In this document: one piece after another, positions 61,183 through 64,000 of the stretch
Layout of the letters: every line of letters begins with the position of its first letter
How positions within the stretch are numbered: position 1 is the first letter of the stretch
Made by a program: the position numbers and the translations under genes
Assembly (NCBI RefSeq): GCF_022815605.1
Contig: NZ_JALGRP010000009.1
Location: forward strand, 1 to 64,000
Source of the DNA: Microbacterium sp. VKM Ac-2923
Lineage (GTDB): Bacteria > Actinomycetota > Actinomycetes > Actinomycetales > Microbacteriaceae
Direction of reading: 5' to 3'
Length of the DNA: 64,000 bases
Notes under the pieces: model-generated
What the model was told of the DNA's origin: nothing
The model's input: only the letters and a program-made list of their open reading frames with translations
Databases searched by the model: none

Positions 61183-62160
61183 ATGCCCGTCACATCCGTC
61201 GAAAGCGACGCCGAAGCCCTCACCATGACCCTGGTCGCCGACTTCCCCGTCGGTCCGGAGCGCCTGTGGGCCGTGTTCACCGACCCACGTCAGCTCGAGC
61301 GCTTCTGGGGTCCTCCCGGCTGGCCGTCCACCTTCGACGTGTTCGACTTCACCGTCGGCGGGCACGCGAAGTACCACATGACCTCGCCGCAGGGGGAGCG
61401 CGCGGGCGGGGCGTGGGAGTTCACCGCGATCGACGAGCCCCGCGGGTTCGAGGTCATCGACTCCTTCGCCGACGAAGCCGGAGAACCCATCGAGGGGATG
61501 CCGTCGATGCGCATGGTCTTCGCTTTCGAGGCCACGCCCGAGGGCTCCCGCATGGTCAACGTCAGCCACTTCGCCTCGGCCGACGCTCTCGAGCAGGTCG
61601 TCGCGATGGGCGCCGTCGAGGGCTCCACGCTCGCGATGAACCAGCTCGACACCGTGTTGCGGGGCCTCCGCGAGTTCGCGCAGGGCAAGGGGACGCAGCT
61701 CGAGGTCCTGAGCGACCAGCACGTGCGCATCACCCGCCTCATCGACGGCCCGCGTGAGCTGGTGTGGCGCGCCCACGTCGAGCCCGAGCTGATGCGCCAG
61801 TGGATGCTCGGCCCCGACGGGTGGCGCATGACCGTCAGCGAGGTCGACGTCTCGGTGGGTGGCCGCTACCGCATCGCCTGGGAGCCCGAGGCGGGCACCG
61901 AGGGCGAGGGCTTCGGCTTCGACGGCGAGACCCTGCTCATCGACGAGCCGCGCCGCATCGTGCAGACCGAGCACATGACCGGCACTGACTACCCCTCGAC
62001 GACGAACGACCTGTCGCTGTACGAGGAGGACGGGGCGACCCTGGTGACGCTGCTCATCGAGTATCCGGATGCCGCGACCCGCGACATGGTCCTGGCCACC
62101 GGCATGGTCGACGGCATGGAGAAGAGCTTCGAGCGTCTGGAGCGCGTCGTCCTGGCCTGA
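61183..62160 (+). CDS. SRPBCC (AHSA1-like) protein with two domains
   Basis: A 325-residue protein with two tandem START/AHSA1 domains: the first about 14-160 (FPVGPERLWAVFTDPRQLERFWGPPGW) and the second about 172-325 (LIDGPRELVWRAHVEPELMRQWMLGP). Single-domain forms are about 150 residues, so this is a duplication or fusion. The family binds hydrophobic ligands or acts as co-chaperone; the role here is unknown. It has an AAGGAG ribosome-binding site and is co-transcribed with the ArsR-type gene. Confidence 0.9.
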   Translation: MPVTSVESDAEALTMTLVADFPVGPERLWAVFTDPRQLERFWGPPGWPSTFDVFDFTVGGHAKYHMTSPQGERAGGAWEFTAIDEPRGFEVIDSFADEAGEPIEGMPSMRMVFAFEATPEGSRMVNVSHFASADALEQVVAMGAVEGSTLAMNQLDTVLRGLREFAQGKGTQLEVLSDQHVRITRLIDGPRELVWRAHVEPELMRQWMLGPDGWRMTVSEVDVSVGGRYRIAWEPEAGTEGEGFGFDGETLLIDEPRRIVQTEHMTGTDYPSTTNDLSLYEEDGATLVTLLIEYPDAATRDMVLATGMVDGMEKSFERLERVVLA

Positions 62161-62164
62161 GCGG

Positions 62165-62196
62165 GGGATGCCGCGGCCTCGGGGCCGCGGCATCCC
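62165..62196 (+). terminator. strong hairpin after the SRPBCC gene
   Basis: Perfect 14-bp GC-rich arms (62165-62178 and 62183-62196) with loop TCGG begin 4 bp after the stop codon. No T-run follows. It is the likely terminator of the ArsR-SRPBCC operon. Confidence 0.8.
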
Positions 62197-62219
62197 GCTC
62201 TCGAACGGGCCCATGCCGA

Positions 62220-62290
62220 AGCTCGCAGTTGCGCGCGATGCTCGCAGACCCGGCGGGGAGATCTGCGAGCATCGCGCCGTTCTGCGAGCT
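62220..62290. repeat. 29-bp-arm imperfect palindrome between convergent genes
   Basis: Arms at 62220-62248 and 62262-62290 match at 25 of 29 positions, with a 13-nt loop. The inner 15 bp are perfect. TCTGCGAGC recurs as a direct repeat within the right arm. It may terminate the leftward formaldehyde dehydrogenase gene or be a dispersed intergenic palindromic element. Confidence 0.7.
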
Positions 62291-62302
62291 CCGGCGTGAG
62301 CG

Positions 62303-63520
62303 TCAGCTCGTGATGTACCCGTTCGGGTTCAGCACGTACTTGCGCGGTGCGCCCTTGTCGAAGTCGGCGTAGCCCTGCGGGGCGTCGTCGAGGCTGATGG
62401 GGGTGGCGTCGACCGCCTTCGCGATCTGCACCTTGTCGTGCAGGATCGCCATCATCAGCTGCCGGTTGTATTTCATCACCGGGCACTGACCGGTCGTGAA
62501 CGACAGCGACTTCGCCCAGCCGAGACCGAGTCGCAGCGACAGCGACCCGACCTTCGCGGCTTCGTCGACGCCGCCGGGGTCCCCCGTGACGTACAGACCC
62601 GGGATGCCGACCCCGCCGCCCGCCGCGGTCACCGTGAACAGCGAGTTGAGGACGGTCGCCGGGGCTTCGTGGCCCGCATCGGCCCCGTGACCGCGTGCCT
62701 CGAAACCGACCGCGTCGACCGCGGCATCCACTTCGGGGACGCCGAGGATCTGCTCGATCTGCTCTCCCGGGTCGCCCTTCGACACGTCGACGCTCTCGAA
62801 CCCGAGCGAGCGCACCTGCGCCAGGCGCTCCGGATTGAGGTCGCCGACGAGCACCGCGGCCGCACCCAGCAGCTGCGCGCCGACGGCTGCGGCGATGCCC
62901 ACGGGTCCTGCCCCGGCGATGTACACCGTCGATCCGGGACGGACGCCCGCGGTGTACGCGCCGTGGAAGCCCGTGGGGAAGATGTCGGACAGCATCGTGA
63001 GGTCGAGGATCTTCTCGAGCGCCTGCTCGCGGTCGGGGAAGACCAGCAGGTTCCAGTCCGCGTAGGGCACGAGCACGTACTCGGCCTGACCACCGACCCA
63101 GCCGCCCATGTCGACGTACCCGTAGGCGCTGCCGGGGCGGTCGGGGTTCACGTTCAGGCAGATGCCGGTCTTGCCCTCCTTGCAGTTGCGACAGCGGCCG
63201 CACGCGATGTTGAAGGGGACCGAGACGATGTCGCCGACCTTGACGAACTCGACGTCGGGTCCGACCTCGACGACCTCGCCGGTGATCTCGTGACCCAGCA
63301 CGAGACCCGCGGGGGCGGTGGTGCGTCCGCGCACCATGTGCTGGTCGGAGCCGCAGATGTTCGTGGAGACGGTGCGCAGGATCGCGCCGTGGGGGACCTT
63401 TCGGCCCACGTTCGCCGGGTTCACACCCGGCCCGTCCTTCAGCTCGAACTCGGGATAGTCGATGTCGATGACCTCGACGACTCCGGGCTCCTTGTACGCG
63501 ACTGCTCTGTTTCCTGACAT
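62303..63520 (-). CDS. fdhA: glutathione-independent formaldehyde dehydrogenase
   Basis: A 405-residue zinc-dependent medium-chain dehydrogenase. The catalytic zinc site is in STNICGSDQHMVRGR and GHEITGEVVEVG; the structural zinc cysteines are in ACGRCRNCKEGKTGIC. The Rossmann segment is YIAGAGPVGIAAAVGAQLLGA. The length and the GSAYGYVDMGGWVGGQAEYVLVP stretch match NAD-dependent formaldehyde dehydrogenase/dismutase of the Pseudomonas putida type. The ATG follows GGAGAGGA. No other C1 genes are adjacent. Confidence 0.93.
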   Translation of the reverse strand: MSGNRAVAYKEPGVVEVIDIDYPEFELKDGPGVNPANVGRKVPHGAILRTVSTNICGSDQHMVRGRTTAPAGLVLGHEITGEVVEVGPDVEFVKVGDIVSVPFNIACGRCRNCKEGKTGICLNVNPDRPGSAYGYVDMGGWVGGQAEYVLVPYADWNLLVFPDREQALEKILDLTMLSDIFPTGFHGAYTAGVRPGSTVYIAGAGPVGIAAAVGAQLLGAAAVLVGDLNPERLAQVRSLGFESVDVSKGDPGEQIEQILGVPEVDAAVDAVGFEARGHGADAGHEAPATVLNSLFTVTAAGGGVGIPGLYVTGDPGGVDEAAKVGSLSLRLGLGWAKSLSFTTGQCPVMKYNRQLMMAILHDKVQIAKAVDATPISLDDAPQGYADFDKGAPRKYVLNPNGYITS

Positions 63521-63706
63521 CTTCGTCCTCTCCAGCCGGTCGCCCGACCGATCGTGTCGTGCAGGCGGGATCCGAGGATCCCCGGCCGCGCGGCATCCGG
63601 TGGGGTGTGCCGGCGCGGCGTATGCCTTCACACAACGCCGAGGCCGGGCGTCGGACAAGACGGGTGCGGCTTCCGGCGGCGAGGCGTAGGGTTCAGGCCC
63701 GGAGTG

Positions 63707-64000
63707 TCAGGCTCCGGGGGCCGCCCGCCGCACGAGTTCGCGGATCGTCTTCTCGACCTCGGGCGTGACCTCGACCACCGCGTACGACACCGGCCACATC
63801 GGGCCGTCATCGAGCTGCGCCGTGTCATCGAAGCTCACCGTGCCGTAGCGGGTCTTGAACTTGGATGCCGGCTGGTAGAACACGACGACCTTGCCGTCTT
63901 TCGCGTAGGCCGGGAAGCCGTAGAACGTCTTCGGCGTCAGATGCGGAGCCTCGGCGAGCACGATGACGTGCAGCCGCTCCGCGACCGCGCGGTCGACGCC
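63707..64000 (-). CDS. DUF1801-like (YdhG/iron-chaperone-type) protein, 5' end cut by window
   Basis: The visible 97 residues end the gene; the frame stays open to the right edge, so the start lies outside. The pattern PKTFYGFPAYAKDGKVVVFYQ, KFKTRYGTVSFDD, QLDDGPMWPVSYAV is typical of the DUF1801/YdhG fold. Function is unknown. A hairpin with CCCGGAG/CTCCGGG arms (63698-63718) overlaps its stop codon. The 186-bp gap to fdhA holds nothing else recognisable. Confidence 0.85.
   Translation of the reverse strand, partial: GVDRAVAERLHVIVLAEAPHLTPKTFYGFPAYAKDGKVVVFYQPASKFKTRYGTVSFDDTAQLDDGPMWPVSYAVVEVTPEVEKTIRELVRRAAPGA

Overview
The window is high-GC throughout. Genes are tightly packed, with many 4-nt ATGA/GTGA start-stop overlaps and frequent GTG starts. 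There are DtxR-type iron boxes, actinobacterial HtaA/DUF916 heme-surface proteins, a LAXTG-type sorting signal and several apparently leaderless promoters (TANNNT about 6 nt before ATG/GTG). This fits an actinobacterium of the Microbacteriaceae, most like Microbacterium; the genus is inferred from style and gene content, not from a database search. No rRNA, tRNA, CRISPR array, insertion sequence or origin was seen.

Layout. 1-3860 (minus): an export operon of lipoprotein, HlyD-like adaptor, MacB-like ATPase and permease (cut by the window edge). 3861-4806: non-coding, visibly less GC-rich. 4807-19114: a LacI regulator and a glycan-degradation operon encoding GH38 alpha-mannosidase, sugar-binding lipoprotein, two ABC permeases, GH5-like and GH3 hydrolases, and a large wall-anchored GH85 endo-beta-N-acetylglucosaminidase. 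19315-24020: a RamB-like regulator, isocitrate lyase and malate synthase (glyoxylate shunt). 24083-27029: DUF1990, then moeA and mobA. 27075-29492 (minus): a Phd/PIN toxin-antitoxin pair and an XRE-Fic pair whose Fic motif lacks the catalytic histidine. 29746-32182: two divergent citrate-synthase-family genes, one fused to a MerR-like helix-turn-helix, the other carrying eight in-frame 15-bp repeats.

32248-46827: a second sugar locus around a DeoR regulator. Leftward lie a PfkB kinase, an ABC importer, nagB and a GH2 beta-galactosidase; rightward lie a GH4 enzyme, a second GH38 and an MFS transporter. 46932-48167: a small membrane protein and a DUF429 protein. 48290-58031: a heme-iron regulon with DUF2470, heme oxygenase, DUF916 protein, a frameshifted HtaA protein, hmuTUV, an Ig-like surface protein and a second HtaA protein, with four iron boxes. 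58241-59739: a reduced arsenic locus (arsC, ArsN1-like acetyltransferase, arsR) holding the 33-codon stump of a flavoprotein gene. 59767-64000: a DUF305 lipoprotein behind a copper-type palindrome, an ArsR-SRPBCC pair, a formaldehyde dehydrogenase and the end of a DUF1801 gene.

How the parts fit. The two sugar loci together supply the activities needed to strip and use N-linked glycans. GH85 cuts the chitobiose core at the cell surface, the two ABC importers bring in oligosaccharides, and GH38, GH2, GH3, GH5 and GH4 enzymes trim mannose, galactose and beta-linked residues. NagB and the PfkB kinase feed the products into glycolysis. Neither importer has its own ATPase, so a shared MsiK-type ATPase elsewhere is expected. 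In the heme cluster, surface HtaA proteins would capture heme, HmuTUV import it and the heme oxygenase release iron, all under an iron-sensing DtxR/IdeR repressor.
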